This document shows, in pieces, positions 12,701-23,640 of a stretch of 64,000 bases of DNA (the first letter of the stretch is position 1; each line of letters starts with the position of its first letter). The translations under genes were made by a program, and so were the position numbers. Below the pieces are notes generated by a model. That model worked only from the letters and a program-made list of their open reading frames with translations, searched no databases and was not told the origin of the DNA. The DNA comes from Phaseolus vulgaris (lineage: Eukaryota; Streptophyta; Magnoliopsida; Fabales; Fabaceae), in NCBI RefSeq assembly GCF_000499845.2, contig NC_023758.2:21309202-21373201 (forward strand), written 5' to 3'.

Positions 12701-15700
12701 AATAACATTTTTAGGTATGACCTACATGATGAGAATATTCTATCCACTGATAATTATGTGAGAAAATCACACAACAAAATGTTATTTAACAGAATAAGAT
12801 TACTTTATTTCTATTCGAGTCAATTGGTTTTGGAATTTTGGATTAACAAATTTTACAGATATCACGCATAGGATGGGGAACTTACTAACTGGATTTTGTG
12901 AGAAAAGCGTCAAATAAGAAGTTATTCAATTGTGTAGATTAATTATGATTATTGTCAAGGCCTATCAGTCCTGCTTATTAGAGTATAGTTTGACAATAAC
13001 CCTATTGTAAATATACCTTTTTATTTTTTCTGTTAAGACTCTTGACAGCTGTGTCTGTAAGATCATCATCTCAGTTAGTTACTCTTAGTGAGTTTAAGCT
13101 AAGTCCTCACAAAACCACATTATAAGCTGAAGATTGCATCCCCTTATATATTATAATCTAGCATTATTCCTAGTTTCTAGCATTATTCCTAGTTGATGTG
13201 AGATCTCCAACACACCCTCTCACGCAATGAACAGCTCAAGCATGGGATTAAATATTTATGGGTGGTCTAATAGGAGTCCAATAACAATAGCATAATAATT
13301 CCAAAGAACATTATAAGGATAGGCTCTGATACCATCTAAGTAAGTGAGTTTAAACTTAACTTATCCTCACAAAACCGACTTGTAAGATGAGGATTGTATT
13401 GTAAGGTGAGGATTGTATGGTATCCCACTTATATATTATAATTTGGTCTTATACCTAGTCGATGAGGGATCTACAAAGCTTTCATTCTGTTACAAGTTGT
13501 ATTGTTAGTCTCTCTAAATCAGCTATATATGGCAGACTTCACTCTTGTAATTGGCCTTTAGTTTTACAGTTTCTCCTTATTCTAGTACTGCTCAGAAAAG
13601 TACTTTCATTTTGACAGAAATATGCAGTGTAATCCATCCATTGAAGTTAACCAAAAATCTAGAATACATAATATCAGTGACAAAACTCATTACCAGTTCC
13701 AGTTAGGTTGCATACCTGATAAATAGTATACAACGAAGTACGTCGTAACACAGATTCCTTTAAAGCATCAAGCAAAATATGAGCTGAAACTGGAACTGCA
13801 GATTGAACTGAGTCTGCATAATGAAGACATGTGCCTAAACCTAGTTAGACAAAGATGCTAGAGCAGAGTTGCCAAACAATGCTAAAGTAAGGAACTAGAA
13901 TGTATGAGAATAGAAATTAAAGTACAGAACAGAACAACTACATGAAACTTTCTAGCACTATTATACATTAATCACCTGTTTCATTTGGAACTGACTCAGA
14001 AGAAGCCTGATATATAGAACGTTGCCCCCTGGATAATTTATGACAGCATGTTTTCAGGTCTTCAGAGCTTGGTTCAACAGAAATTCTATCCCACTTGATA
14101 AGTTCAGTTAACATACAGTTTGCATATTCATGCATTTTGACTTCAGCTACCAGATATCCGCCTGATTTTGAAACATCCACATGCAAACTATATATTCCAC
14201 ATGGTAGCTCTTCCCAGTAACTAAGACATCCTATACCATTACGAATTTCATCCTCTGAAGCAAATTAATATTTTTAAGTCATAAACTCATTCTTTCAAAA
14301 TTCAGTTTACAAACTGACATAACTAACTATAGTTTCAAAACCTTAACCAGGCCAGTAGATTTAAATGTGCTGAATAAGGAAAACCAGGGATAGTTTATAG
14401 AATTAAACCAGGACATTCATCTTTCAGATATTTTCTTTTTTCCTGTCAAGATGGGATATTTAGCCAGACCACTAGTCCAGGTTTACAACTATTTGAGTAG
14501 TAAGAAAAGCCAAATAATCAATGAGAAGCATAAAATAACTCTATAAATTGATATTACAGATATAAAATCAATCATGAACCTAAATCACAGTTTAAGCTTT
14601 AAGCAGAGTTGGTCGTTGACAACAAAAATCATAGGTGAGAAAGAGGAAAAGAAAAAACATTTAAAAAAGTGATATTTAACATTTTTAAAAGACTTCCATC
14701 CATTGTTTCTTAATTTTCAATAAAATAAATTAGAGTTCCAATGTTATCAAATAGGTGTTAGGTTCAATCAACCAAAACTGGTACAGCTTAGCTACACTTC
14801 CAGCTGCAAATATTGACAGCTTGAACTCAAATGGTGAGCTTATGTTGTTATAGGCTCACATAAAAGCGTCTATTAAAGGAGATACGTGAGTGGATAGTAA
14901 AAGGACCATATAGGCTAGGAAGACAATGTTTGTCAAAGATGACATAAGAAAAGATGGTTGACAATGACAACAAATTGGAATGTAACAAAATGGACAGACA
15001 GCAGCCCAGTAGAGGAGAAAAAGATTCCGGAGATATGCAAAGGTAGATTGGGGTAAGGGGGGCAGAAGAAAGGACAGTAAAGACAAAATCAAAAACGAGC
15101 AGAAAGGATGTTGTTCTCTGGACACTTCTTGGCAGGAAGCACTTTGGCAGTTCTGCCATATTATTTTATTTTCCTTCTGAGAGATCATAGCCTTATCTTT
15201 ACTGACATTTCCTGTATGTTTAAAACCAGTATCAACAATATTGAAAGAACAAGATGCAGGAGTCATCCAAGCAGCATCATATAAAAAAGCACAAAATCTC
15301 CTAAAATCCGCCATACCCTTTCCTGCATGCCTTTCATAATGACACATCCCTCTATAATAGCAAGACCAGACTGAGTGCATAGTTTACAATACCTTCCCAC
15401 CATCACTAAATTTAAAAAATGATCAATATTTTACTAACTGAAAATAGACTTTATTCAGATCACTCTAGTTCACCAACACTGAACCATAAGAGCAAGATAA
15501 CCATAGCTGTTTTCGGGTATGCTTACCAGTGGCCTGCTGAACCGGCGAAACAGGTGAAACGGAAGAAAGCAGAAAGGTTGAGTCATCTTCCGTTGGCCAG
15601 TGAACAAGGAGGCTCCGCCTACCAAACCCATCTCGACCAAACCAAAGAGTCCTCGAGCTATCCTATAACGGACAAAGAAAGCACCATCTCAGACACAATG

Positions 15701-16476
15701 TCCAGGAAAATCATGCCGCAAAAGATTCAAACACAAAGAAACTTACCACTGGGTGTTACCTGCCAATAAATGATAGCCCAGGGTCCTTTAATTGTGGAAA
15801 GAACACCCACAACGGAACTTTTTCCACATTCGACACAGAGACCAGCTGAACAAGAAGCACAGGAACAACACTCCCCTAGAGTCCGCATAAGAAACTCAGT
15901 ATCGTTGCAATCACTTTCCAGGTGAAAACCTCCGAAAATCTCACCTAAAAAGCAAAGTAGAAATGAAAACCTAGAATGCATCAAAGAAGAAGAAAAAAAA
16001 CGAGGGACAGAAAGTAGCACAGAATACCGTTATACACGAGAATATTCCCTGACGTATCCACCAGTGGCTGAATAAGCGGTTGAATTCCCCTGAGCTGCAA
16101 GGCTGCACCGAAGAAATGAAGCTTCGCAGTGTGGATGTCATCGGCGTTGTCGCGTTCGGAAGATGACACGCCATCATCTGAGAAGGATGAAATTAGGTTT
16201 TCCTCTGATTGGAGAATAAGTTTCTTGGCGCACACGCTATCGGGGCCTCTTCTCCGCAGAGCTGCTTTGAGATCATCGAAAGAGAACAACAACTGTGGCA
16301 GATAAAAGGAAGTAGTACGAATTGTTATAACCGCTTGCTTTAGAGTTTTTTTGTTGGTTTCAAAGGATGAGAGTTGCGCTTACTTTCTCGGTTTTCCGAG
16401 TTGAGCTTGTTGAATCCAAGGGCAACCATGAGGTCTCAATACGAATGCCTGAGACTATCAACGCGATTCCACACAT
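3738..16476 (-). CDS. ASNSD1: Asparagine synthetase domain-containing protein (ASNSD1-like), 14 exons
   Basis: The family pairs an N-terminal class II glutamine amidotransferase domain with a C-terminal asparagine-synthase ATP-pyrophosphatase domain; its exact reaction is not well established. I traced these exons, each with GT-AG junctions and a continuous frame: 16476-16384, 16292-16028, 15944-15760, 15662-15527, 14254-13976, 13813-13716, 11431-11317, 11135-11030, 7783-7690, 6912-6716, 5640-5541, 5457-5341, 4859-4803, 3851-3738. They total 1956 nt, or 651 residues, near the length of the human and Arabidopsis proteins. The start MCGIAL supplies the catalytic Cys2. RRGPDS lies at about 45-50, [10 protein letters not shown] from about 190, the ATP-binding loop SGGLDS at about 371-376 and SGADEQ at about 503-508. 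No stop or frameshift interrupts the model, so the gene looks intact. Introns 6, 8 and 13 are long and repeat-filled. The start lies 119 bases from a divergent tRNA gene. Confidence 0.93.
6085..6300. repeat. Intronic repeat-like block in ASNSD1 intron 10
   Basis: Phrases such as AGGTCCTTGAAATATTATGTCATCG and TTAGTTCCCCAATC, together with two GTGTCATCAA/GATGACACTT motifs facing each other, resemble the terminal regions of small plant DNA elements. I could not define clean ends or a target duplication. A related block lies in intron 9 (about 7262-7440). Confidence 0.3.
8345..8455 (+). repeat. Legume dispersed repeat, copy 1
   Basis: It contains TTTAACTCAATCCAACAAAA, then GAGGTTTGCATCCACTTATATA and CTAGTCGATGTGAGATCTC. 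The same series occurs twice more in intron 6 of this gene (13075-13215 and 13235-13480). I recognise it as a very common short legume repeat of LTR-derived appearance. Confidence 0.6.
8540..8850 (+). pseudogene. LINE RNase H domain fragment
   Basis: Two reading-frame pieces form an RNase H scrap of a plant L1-type [13 protein letters not shown] lies at about 8573-8600, followed after a frameshift by [19 protein letters not shown] and [13 protein letters not shown] at about 8640-8760. These correspond to the CGG, AE and ECDS blocks of the intact-looking LINE at 52794-54419. It lies in intron 8 of the ASNSD1-like gene, antisense to it, and is non-functional. Confidence 0.7.
9288..9295. repeat. 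Left hAT target-site duplication
   Basis: CTACAAAA abuts the left inverted repeat and is repeated exactly at 10170-10177. Confidence 0.88.
9296..10169 (+). mobile_element. Non-autonomous hAT transposon with intact TIRs and 8-bp TSD
   Basis: The element begins CAATGTAGTCAAA and ends with the inverted copy TTTGACTACATTG, which fits the CARNG-type hAT terminus. It is flanked on both sides by the 8-bp duplication CTACAAAA (9288-9295 and 10170-10177), the size hAT transposases make. It is 874 bp, so it cannot encode a full transposase. It retains a GC-rich 5' part and, at about 9885-9988, a short acidic frame ending in a stop (..[15 protein letters not shown]) that looks like a transposase C-terminal tail. 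It therefore reads as an internal-deletion derivative. It sits in intron 8 of the ASNSD1-like gene. Confidence 0.88.
10170..10177. repeat. Right hAT target-site duplication
   Basis: An exact copy of CTACAAAA directly follows the right inverted repeat. Confidence 0.88.
10397..10422 (+). repeat. Poly-G tract of 26
   Basis: This is an uninterrupted run of 26 G inside an intron transcribed from the other strand, so the transcript would carry C26. Its length may be inaccurate because such runs are hard to sequence. Confidence 0.9.
10621..10762 (+). repeat. Three spaced copies of AGATGTTTCAGACCAT
   Basis: The 16-mer occurs at about 10623, 10708 and 10747, each preceded by A-rich bases. It is a local intronic repeat with no known function. 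Confidence 0.8.
13075..13480 (+). repeat. Legume dispersed repeat, copies 2 and 3
   Basis: Two adjacent related copies lie here. Each has a GTGAGTTTAA..CCTCACAAAACC start, a ..CCCCTTATATATTATAAT middle and a CTAGT(C/T)GATG end. Between them lies GGATAGGCTCTGATACCATC, a phrase that often accompanies this repeat in legumes. They occupy intron 6 of the ASNSD1-like gene. Confidence 0.6.
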
Positions 16477-16595
16477 CGTCTTCTCTGTTCTGGCAGCAGA
16501 AGAGTGAGGGTGGTTTTACGGAGGGTTTTGACTTTGAGTTTACTTTCTTTCTAATCTATATTATATTTTAAACAAAATCATAATTAATAATATCT

Positions 16596-16667
16596 GCTTC
16601 CGTAGCATAGTGGTAGTGCGTTCGCTTCGTAAGCGAAAGGTCGCGTGTTCGATCCTCGCCGGGAGCT
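16596..16667 (+). tRNA. tRNA-Thr (anticodon CGU)
   Basis: A cloverleaf can be folded. The acceptor stem is GCTTCCG/CGGGAGC with one T-G pair. The D arm is GCAT..GTGC. The anticodon stem is TTCGC/GCGAA around the loop TTCGTAA, giving anticodon CGT and decoding ACG. The T arm is GCGTG-TTCGATC-CTCGC. Internal promoter boxes (TAGCATAGTGG and GTTCGATCC) are present, and a run of eight T immediately follows as a pol III terminator. The T stem has a T-T mismatch, so it could be a mildly degraded copy. It is divergent from the ASNSD1-like gene. Confidence 0.88.
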
Positions 16668-16675
16668 TTTTTTTA
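16668..16675 (+). terminator. Pol III oligo-T terminator of tRNA-Thr
   Basis: A run of T starts directly after the tRNA 3' end. Confidence 0.75.
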
Positions 16676-17039
16676 ATTTTAATGTCTTTTTCAATTTTTT
16701 CTTTGACATGTTTTAACTTTTTTATAAAGTTATTAAATATTAATTGTAAATAATATAAAGTTAACTCACTTTTGCAAGTCAATTCTATTTTTTAATTAAA
16801 ATCTCTTTTTAATATTTAAACCAAATTTTTTTTTTATGGTATAATTATTTTATTTGTCATTATATTTAGGGTCAATATTCAATTTAGTACAATGATTTAA
16901 AAAAATCAATTTGATTTTTATGTTTTTTTAAGAAGTACTCGATTTGGTAATTTTCATCGTTAAATCTCACCTTACTGCGTCAAATGTTGCTTATGTGGCT
17001 GAGAGAAATGGAATTACATGTTGTGTGAGATGGTAAGTG

Positions 17040-17364
17040 AATTGAATTGACAAATTAGTGAAAAATCAATTGGGAGATTAGGGTTTTTTGAAATGGAGCA
17101 ATTGGGGTTAGAACTTTTTAATTGCAATAGTGTGGTTGCACCACGCTCAACACAAATTGTCTCTGCAATTTCATGGGCCACAAATGTTAGGAGTGCACCT
17201 CCATCATCATCAGAAACATAGCATGAACGTTTCTCAATTGGATAGTTTGCGGCTATGATATCATTTCTTAAAAGAGTGTTGTTGAGTTCCAATCCATAGT
17301 TGGTACTGTTGCAATTCAGTCTTTCCAACAAATAAAGGGTCTCGCGCCAAAAGTATTTTTGCAT
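17040..17364 (-). pseudogene. Unrecognised ORF fragment inside TIR element
   Basis: This open frame of about 108 codons has DDDGGALLTFVAHEIAE and ICVERGATTLLQL. I cannot assign it. It may be real cargo or chance; the low stop density in an AT-rich region mildly supports cargo. Confidence 0.25.
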
Positions 17365-17487
17365 TTACATTTGTGTTTCACTTCCCCGCCTAACAAATCA
17401 AAAAAGCACTCCTATTTTTCCCTCAATCCACACTCCATTGAGAAAATTAACAAAAAAGAAAAAGTTTATTGGTGAAGAAGTAGAACA

Positions 17488-17742
17488 ATGGAGGAAGAAG
17501 AAGAACGGCAGAAGCTTTCATATATGGTGAAAGAGCTAGTCCACCGCTTGCTCTCCCAAAACTTCCCCTCCAATTCCTTGCCGCTAAATCCTAACTTCCC
17601 TAAATTCCATAACTCTCTCTGCTACGCCCTCTGCCTTGCCACCCATGTTTGCTCCACAATTTCACTTATGAGTGTGGGATTAGGGTTTGTGCAGAGGAGT
17701 GCTAATATTCAAAAGTTAAAAATAAATATAATTAATAATTAA
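17488..17742 (+). pseudogene. Captured first-exon-like ORF inside TIR element
   Basis: An 84-residue frame starts MEEEEERQKLSYMVKEL and is followed by LSQNFPSNSLPLNPNFPKF. The codons are GC-richer than the flanks, and a 5'UTR-like stretch (CTCCATTGAGAAAATT..) precedes it. It looks like the first exon of a host gene whose open frame then runs into AT-rich sequence (KLKINIINN). I do not recognise the family. Its position between terminal inverted repeats suggests capture by the element. Confidence 0.4.
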
Positions 17743-17932
17743 TTATAAATGTGCATAATAGCGGAATGCATCTATGCACAATTGTGCCATATAGTGTGTC
17801 ACATAATCATCACTTAACACCGTCCATACCAATTTAACAAAAGGGACCAAATTGCATATTTTTTAACAAAACTTGGGACCAAATTGACATTTTTTAAAAC
17901 CATTATAGTAAATTGAATATTAACCCTAATGA

Positions 17933-18250
17933 AGATGGTCACTGGACATGAACTTAACCAAGTGGTTAAGTGTGAATATTCTCTTCAAGAGAGCAAAAAG
18001 AAAAACACAAATTAAGATGAGGATGATGTTGAACACGAAAATAAAAGAATCTAAGATAAAGGTAATTGGCGGAATGGAAAAGAGAATAAGAGAAAAAAAA
18101 GCTTATGGAGATGATGGAAATGGTCATTGAATCACGCCACTTGGAATTGGGAGAGTTCCAAGATGAGTGAGAAGTAGTCATAACTTAAAGTATTCTCTAC
18201 TCAAGATAATACCTAAAGAAAGTTTGGAAACCACACAAGGAATCACTCTG
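17933..18250 (-). mobile_element. Gypsy LTR fragment, second copy of the 1.2-1.6 kb block
   Basis: CACTGGACATGAACTTAACC.. and the CACGCCACTTGG..CCAAGATGAGTG segment align with about 1230-1560. It begins right where the TIR element ends, as if that element had inserted in or next to this LTR. Confidence 0.55.
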
Positions 18251-18254
18251 GCAA

Positions 18255-18900
18255 AGTGATGACTTTTTACGGCAAGTGCACCGCATTGTCAGAAGTAATA
18301 ATTTGTCCCTAACGACGGATATCGATCCCATAAGGAATAGTTGAATTATCAAGTACAATATTTGCTAAATATAAAAACAGAATAATAAAAGTGTGTTTGA
18401 GAATTGTTATGATGGTAAGAATTAACAAGAAAACAAATCAAAGAGTTGTTGCTTCAATTGGAAAAATAGGGATTAAGTTTTATCTGTCTCACTCTCATGT
18501 ATTTTGATTAGCATGGTAACATTATGTTCTTCAATTGAAATTGATGCCCGTATAAAATTTATTTATATCGATTCCTCGCATGATCAAATTATTAAGAATG
18601 TTTCCCAAATATCGGTTCCTCACATATTTATAAAAACAACTTAGTTACACTGTACAGTTTCTAAAACTTAAACTACTTACTTGTTGTTTCTATAAGTCAT
18701 GTACTGACTTGATCGTCGGAGTGCAATCAACAGGTAGGATCCCCTCTGTTTCAATGGAACCGCGTTCCAACATCCAAAGGGAAGCACAAGATCCACCAAA
18801 GATAGACGAAGTCATCGCTTGTCTTTAAAGTCAACCAGCGACCAGGTCAACCGACAAGACCGTCTTTAAAGAAGGTTAAATAGTCTCTAACACCTAATAT
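18255..18900 (+). repeat. Dispersed retroelement-like non-coding repeat
   Basis: GACTTTTTACGGCAAGTGCA..GTAATAATTTGTCCCTAACG..GATATCGATCCCATAAGG is a phrase I associate with non-coding parts of plant gypsy elements. No open frame is present. From 18900 to 20750 the sequence is AT-rich with no gene. Confidence 0.35.
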
Positions 18901-20458
18901 TTATAAAATAAATTTAGAAGGTAACAAATTATGCTTAATTTTTTTTTATAAAAATAATGCATATTTAGTAAACACATGACTTAAAAAAATTGTAATCTTA
19001 AAATTCCACACAATTTAATTTACCACTTTTTTATGTTCGAATTTATTTACTAATGATGCAACAAGGAGGGATTATGGTTTAATTTACTTATAAAAGTACA
19101 ACAAAATTGTTTTTACAAAAACTAAATTTAAAATGAAAATCTATTTTTAAACTTCGGTAAATCAAATCATAAACATTCAAACTTTTTTTTTAGGAAATAT
19201 GGATTTAAAAGTGAATAATACAAACCAATTATTTGACTTTATATTTATAAAAATTTAAATTAGTTTTTTTACAAACTATGGATTGAATTTACTTCTAGTA
19301 TATTTTCTTAAACTTGGATTGGATTTCGATTTAATTCAATTCCAATTATTTTGCTTTGGGTGGTTGGATTTTTCAAAAGAAAATTTATCACAACCCTAAA
19401 ATACTAAACATGAATGGTAAAATCGTACATGATATTGTATCTTTATTCAAATGTATCATAAATATCGATAAATTTTAAAAGAATATCATAAATTCATAAT
19501 TTTCTCATTAAATATGACTCAATATTTTACATTTCACCTTCATAATTGAAACAATTAAAAAATCTATCACTTTGGGAAAAAATACCTATTTTTGATAAAA
19601 TTTAATTCTTATTAGTAAATTACACATAGTTATATGTGAAGTATACTATATTGAAAATATATAGAATTTTAAACTAAGTAACAATTTTGAGTCGTAAACA
19701 AAGGAAATGATGTCGAAATCTATTGTAAACTTATGAGAAGTTACAATTAATTATATTAGTCCGTAATTTTCTTAATAATTATTTTTTTAATTTTAAAGAT
19801 TCAAATTTATTTATTCAAAATAGTACTTAAGTTAAATAGTGATATATATTTTATTTCAAATTAAATTATTATTATTAAATTATAAAAAAAAATGTAAATA
19901 CAAAATATACTATAGGGAAGGGTTATAGTAAATCATATTGAAAACTTAATATAATTTTAGTCAAAATGTTAATATAATTCCAACATCAATAGATACATAT
20001 ATAACATAATTGAAATCACAAAACATCAATATACTTCTAAAATAAAAAACATATAACTAGCAAAAAAATGTCAACATACTAGCACCATAATTACATGAAA
20101 GTACATAGTAGTTTATTAAAGAAAATAATAAAATATAGAGACTAATTTGGAATTTGTACTATAATAATGATGTTAGTGTCTTTTTTAGCTACACCAAATT
20201 AGATGAGTCGTACTATCCTAAATTCATTGTTTGCATAAAAATAACATTCACTCGAGTTTCTTTCTATCCATCTTAGCTAACATGACCACCTCACTTCACC
20301 TTCATTTTTCAAAGTGTGTAGTTTTTATTTCTAAAAGTGTTTGAAACAAAACTTGCATCCAAATACTAATAACATAAATACTTTTCAAAATGATGTCATT
20401 GGAAGTTAATTAGGAATATGTGGAAATTGAGGATGAGAAAAAAAAAGAGTTTAAGGAG

Positions 20459-20542
20459 AAACACATGGCATCATAGGCAAACCAAGTCTTTTTCATGATA
20501 TACTGATGCAAACACATGGCATCATAGGCAAACCAAGTCTTT
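20459..20542 (+). repeat. 33-bp direct duplication
   Basis: Identical 33-base copies, built around CATGGCATCATAGGCAAACC, lie at 20459-20491 and 20510-20542 with a 51-base period. Confidence 0.9.
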
Positions 20543-20765
20543 AAAATTTTATTTATTTATTTAATACTTAAAACTTCTATAAAAGTTTTAGAAATCTTAA
20601 TATCTATATATAAATACTACAACTTAATTTTATCAAATATATGGTTAAATAAAAATTAAGTGATTGCATGTCAACTTGTATATTTTAAATATAAAGAGAT
20701 TATCTTAATTCCTTAATTATCAACAAATCAAGAAGTATTTAGATAAATAAAAACTCAATGTTCCA

Positions 20766-21860
20766 ACCTCAAGCCCGTTGAGATAACATCGTTAGGGTCA
20801 ATCACCACATCTAAGGTATATTTCATTTTGCAGCTCTATCGTAGTTTTGTTCTTAAAAGGTGCCTTAGAAGGTTGAAGGAGGAAAGTGTATTAAATTTCC
20901 CTTGACCTCGAATCATAAGCGATGTGAGACTATTAGACATATGAATGTTTTGACCTCAAAGTCATTGAGAAAACATCGTTATAGTCAATTACTACATCCG
21001 AGGTATTGTTTGCTTTGAAGCTCAGAGCTTCGTTACAGGCGAATCAAAGAATAAAGGGAGGAAGGTATATTTAAATTTTCCTTATCCTTGACTTTAAGCG
21101 ACGTGTTACTATTGAGCATACCAAAACATGACACTGGTTCCGATCTGAAGTCCATGGAGATAGTATCGCTAAAGTCAATCATCACATCCGCTTTGGAGCT
21201 TGGAGCTCCATCACAATTTTATCCTTAAATGGTGTCTCACAGGGTTAAGGGAGGAAGGTAATTTAAAGTGTCCCTAGCCTCGACTACTAAGCGATATGAC
21301 ACTATTGGGTGTACAGGAACAAGACCCATAGTTGAGGTATAAAGGGAATAAATGTTCGTTTTTAGAACCACTTTTCCATTCCTCCTAGTTAAAGGCTAAG
21401 AGAATGCGAGTTCATCTTTGGAACCACTTTTGCATTCCCATAGACGACGCCAATGTTATGATCTCAAATTCGTTGAGAGATAACATCATTAAGGTTAATC
21501 AACCTCTAAGATATTGTCCGGTTTTGGAGCTCAGAGCTCCATCACAATTTTGTCCTTAAAAGGAGTCTCAAAAGGTTAAGAAAAGTGTATTTAAATTGTC
21601 TTTGATCTCAACTCCTAAGTAATGTGGGACTATTGGACATATTAGAACAAGCCCCAATCAAAGTCTAAGGAGAATGATGGTTCGTCTTTGAAACCACTTT
21701 TCCATCCCCACAAATAACATCAATGACCTTAAGTTCGTTGAGATAATATTATTAGAATCAATCACCACATCTAACTGTATTGTTCGTTTTTGGAGATTAA
21801 AGCTCCATCATAATTTTATACGTAAAAAATGTCTTAAAGAATTAAGAAATAAAAATGTCT
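20766..21860 (+). repeat. Diverged five-unit tandem array
   Basis: Units start at about 20767, 20953, 21142, 21461 and 21731. Each has a version of GTTGAGATAACATCGTTAGG, then TCAATCACCACATC, then GGAGCTCAGAGCTCCATCAC, then GTGGGACTATTGGACAT. The third and fourth units carry an extra GGAACCACTTTTCCATTCC segment, giving periods of about 186, 190, 319 and 270. No coding potential is evident. It is diverged by several per cent to tens of per cent between units. Confidence 0.75.
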
Positions 21861-22673
21861 TTAATAAGATTATTGAAGATGTTGACAAATATTATATTAT
21901 CAATGTTTCTATTATTATTATTATTATGTTTATATTAGAAATAATAATTTTATTTCAATCACAAAACGAAGATAAAATTTTAGAATTACGAAATAACTAA
22001 TTTTCCTAATAAAAATGCATTATAATAATAGTTATATTTTATATAAATGGATTTAAATCATCATTACAAATTAAATATTTCAATCAAGTAATTAATTATT
22101 AACTATATATATACAGATTTAAATGCATTAAGTATTAATTAATCTGTTTTTACACACGGGTGATAAATTCGCCAAAAAAATCAATGTCGAAATTCACAAA
22201 ATAAAAATAGAAGGAAACATAAATGTAATAAAATAGTTAATTCATTACAATACGATACTTCCTAACACAGTAAAAGTTTTTAAATTGTAAATTTTTGTAC
22301 GCTTACTTACTACATAAATTTTCTTTCTATGTTTTTTATTTTCATTAATTTAATTAATAATTATCCTTTATTTAACAGTAGTTACTAGGCTCACATGTAT
22401 ATTATGCTCATTAATTTAATTCATAAAGTCGCATTTATACATTTTCACATATTTTTACACAGTTTCTTGAATAATTATAACCCTTCTTTCTTAGTACACT
22501 TGATTTGATGAATATTAAAGACTAACTTTAAATAAAAATAGATTTTTCTTTCACTCTTAAACGACAACTAATGAAGATAGAATAAAAAAAGTAAATGTAA
22601 TAAGGTGAAATATAATAAAAGTAGCAGTTAAAATTTAAATTGATGAAATTCAAAATTCAAAATCATATATATT

Positions 22674-22698
22674 TATATATATATATATATATATATAT
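22674..22698 (+). repeat. (AT)n microsatellite
   Basis: An uninterrupted TA dinucleotide run. Another long one lies at about 39916-39950, with shorter ones at about 44655 and 48606. Confidence 0.9.
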
Positions 22699-22946
22699 CC
22701 CTTAATAATAGTAATCGTGCAATTTCTTGAAAGGTCCCACGTTGAATTGAAAGATGACAGTTTAACACGGTAGCAAGGAAGAAGGGACAAGAGAATAAGA
22801 AAAGAAGCTTGAAACCAAAGGACGTTGGGCCGATAAAAGCACATGTGTGAATTAATAAACCGGGTTTTTGGTCCATCTAAAGAACCGAACCAGAACAAAG
22901 GAAACAAAGCTTTATTCCTATGAACAAGAAACAACATAGAAAAGTT

Positions 22947-22985
22947 CGCCTATATATATATTCAATATTTTCACCTTCGCATTCG
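22947..22985 (+). promoter_or_regulatory. Core promoter of the G3BP-like gene
   Basis: A TATA element (CCTATATATATATTC, about 22949-22963) lies some 25-35 bases before a CT/CA-rich leader (TCACTCAACTCAACCGCC), the usual arrangement for a plant transcription start near 22985. The leader is spliced at AG|GTACCT (23062/23063) to AG|AG-ATG (23638/23639), so the gene has a 576-base intron in its 5'UTR. Confidence 0.6.
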
Positions 22986-23640
22986 ACAGAGATCTCACTC
23001 AACTCAACCGCCTCCACTCTTACCAAACCATCTTCTCTGAGCCATTCATCGCTCCCTCGGAGGTACCTCTTCCTTTCTCTTCTTCCATTTTCGTTTTAAA
23101 TTTATATATATATTTTTCTAAGAGACTTTCACTATCGATTTTTCGTATTCTTATCTGATCCATTTTTACCTTCTCCCGATCATTAATCTCTTAGTTCCTT
23201 TCCCTTTTTTTCTGTTGTTTTTTTTTTTTACGTTTTTAGTGTACCATGATGGTTGATTAGGGTTTGGTTGTTAACCTGGTGTGTTTGGGATTTAGGGTTT
23301 GGAAATGGGAAAGGTTTAAATAAAATTCGTGGCTCTTAGGTTATTTTAAATGTTGATTTTGTTTTAGCTGTTCTTTTTTGTTTATTAAACAGGCATGATT
23401 GAATGTTTGGGATGGTTGTTGGCTGTTAAATGCCTGGCTCGTGTGTTGTGTATGTATTACTTGTTAAGATTGAAGGCGGTGTGTTGGCGTTGGTTTTATG
23501 GATGAGGGTTGTGGTTGATAGCGTTTTGGTCGTGTGTGTTTATTCTTTGAATTGTTATTTCTTGTTTTTTCTTTATTGGGGTTTTCTGGAATAGCTGTGT
23601 GTGTGCCGTCAAGACTAATCTGTGATGTCGTGTTGTAGAG

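Larger units (their letters stand above)
16866..17932. mobile_element. TIR-flanked DNA element with gene-like cargo
   Basis: The left end begins TTAGGGTCAATATTCAATTT. The right end, inverted, begins TTAGGGTTAATATTCAATTT. Similarity continues inward for about 60 bases (ATGATTTAAAA against ATGGTTTTAAAA, then TCAATTTG). The inner right arm has the GGTCCC..GTTAAATTGG and GTGTTAAGTGATG series seen in plant Mutator-like terminal repeats. I found no convincing target-site duplication, so the superfamily is unsettled. Between the ends are two non-transposase stretches (17014-17364 minus and 17400-17742 plus). Confidence 0.6.

Noticed and set aside
14848..15380. A 174-residue and an overlapping 103-residue minus-strand frame
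   Set aside because: They lie wholly within an ASNSD1 intron with clean splice borders on both sides. Composition is erratic and no domain is recognisable, so chance ORFs are likeliest.
22650..22937. Minus-strand ORFs next to the AT microsatellite
   Set aside because: They consist of (IY)n read from the TA repeat plus the G3BP promoter region, with no sign of coding.
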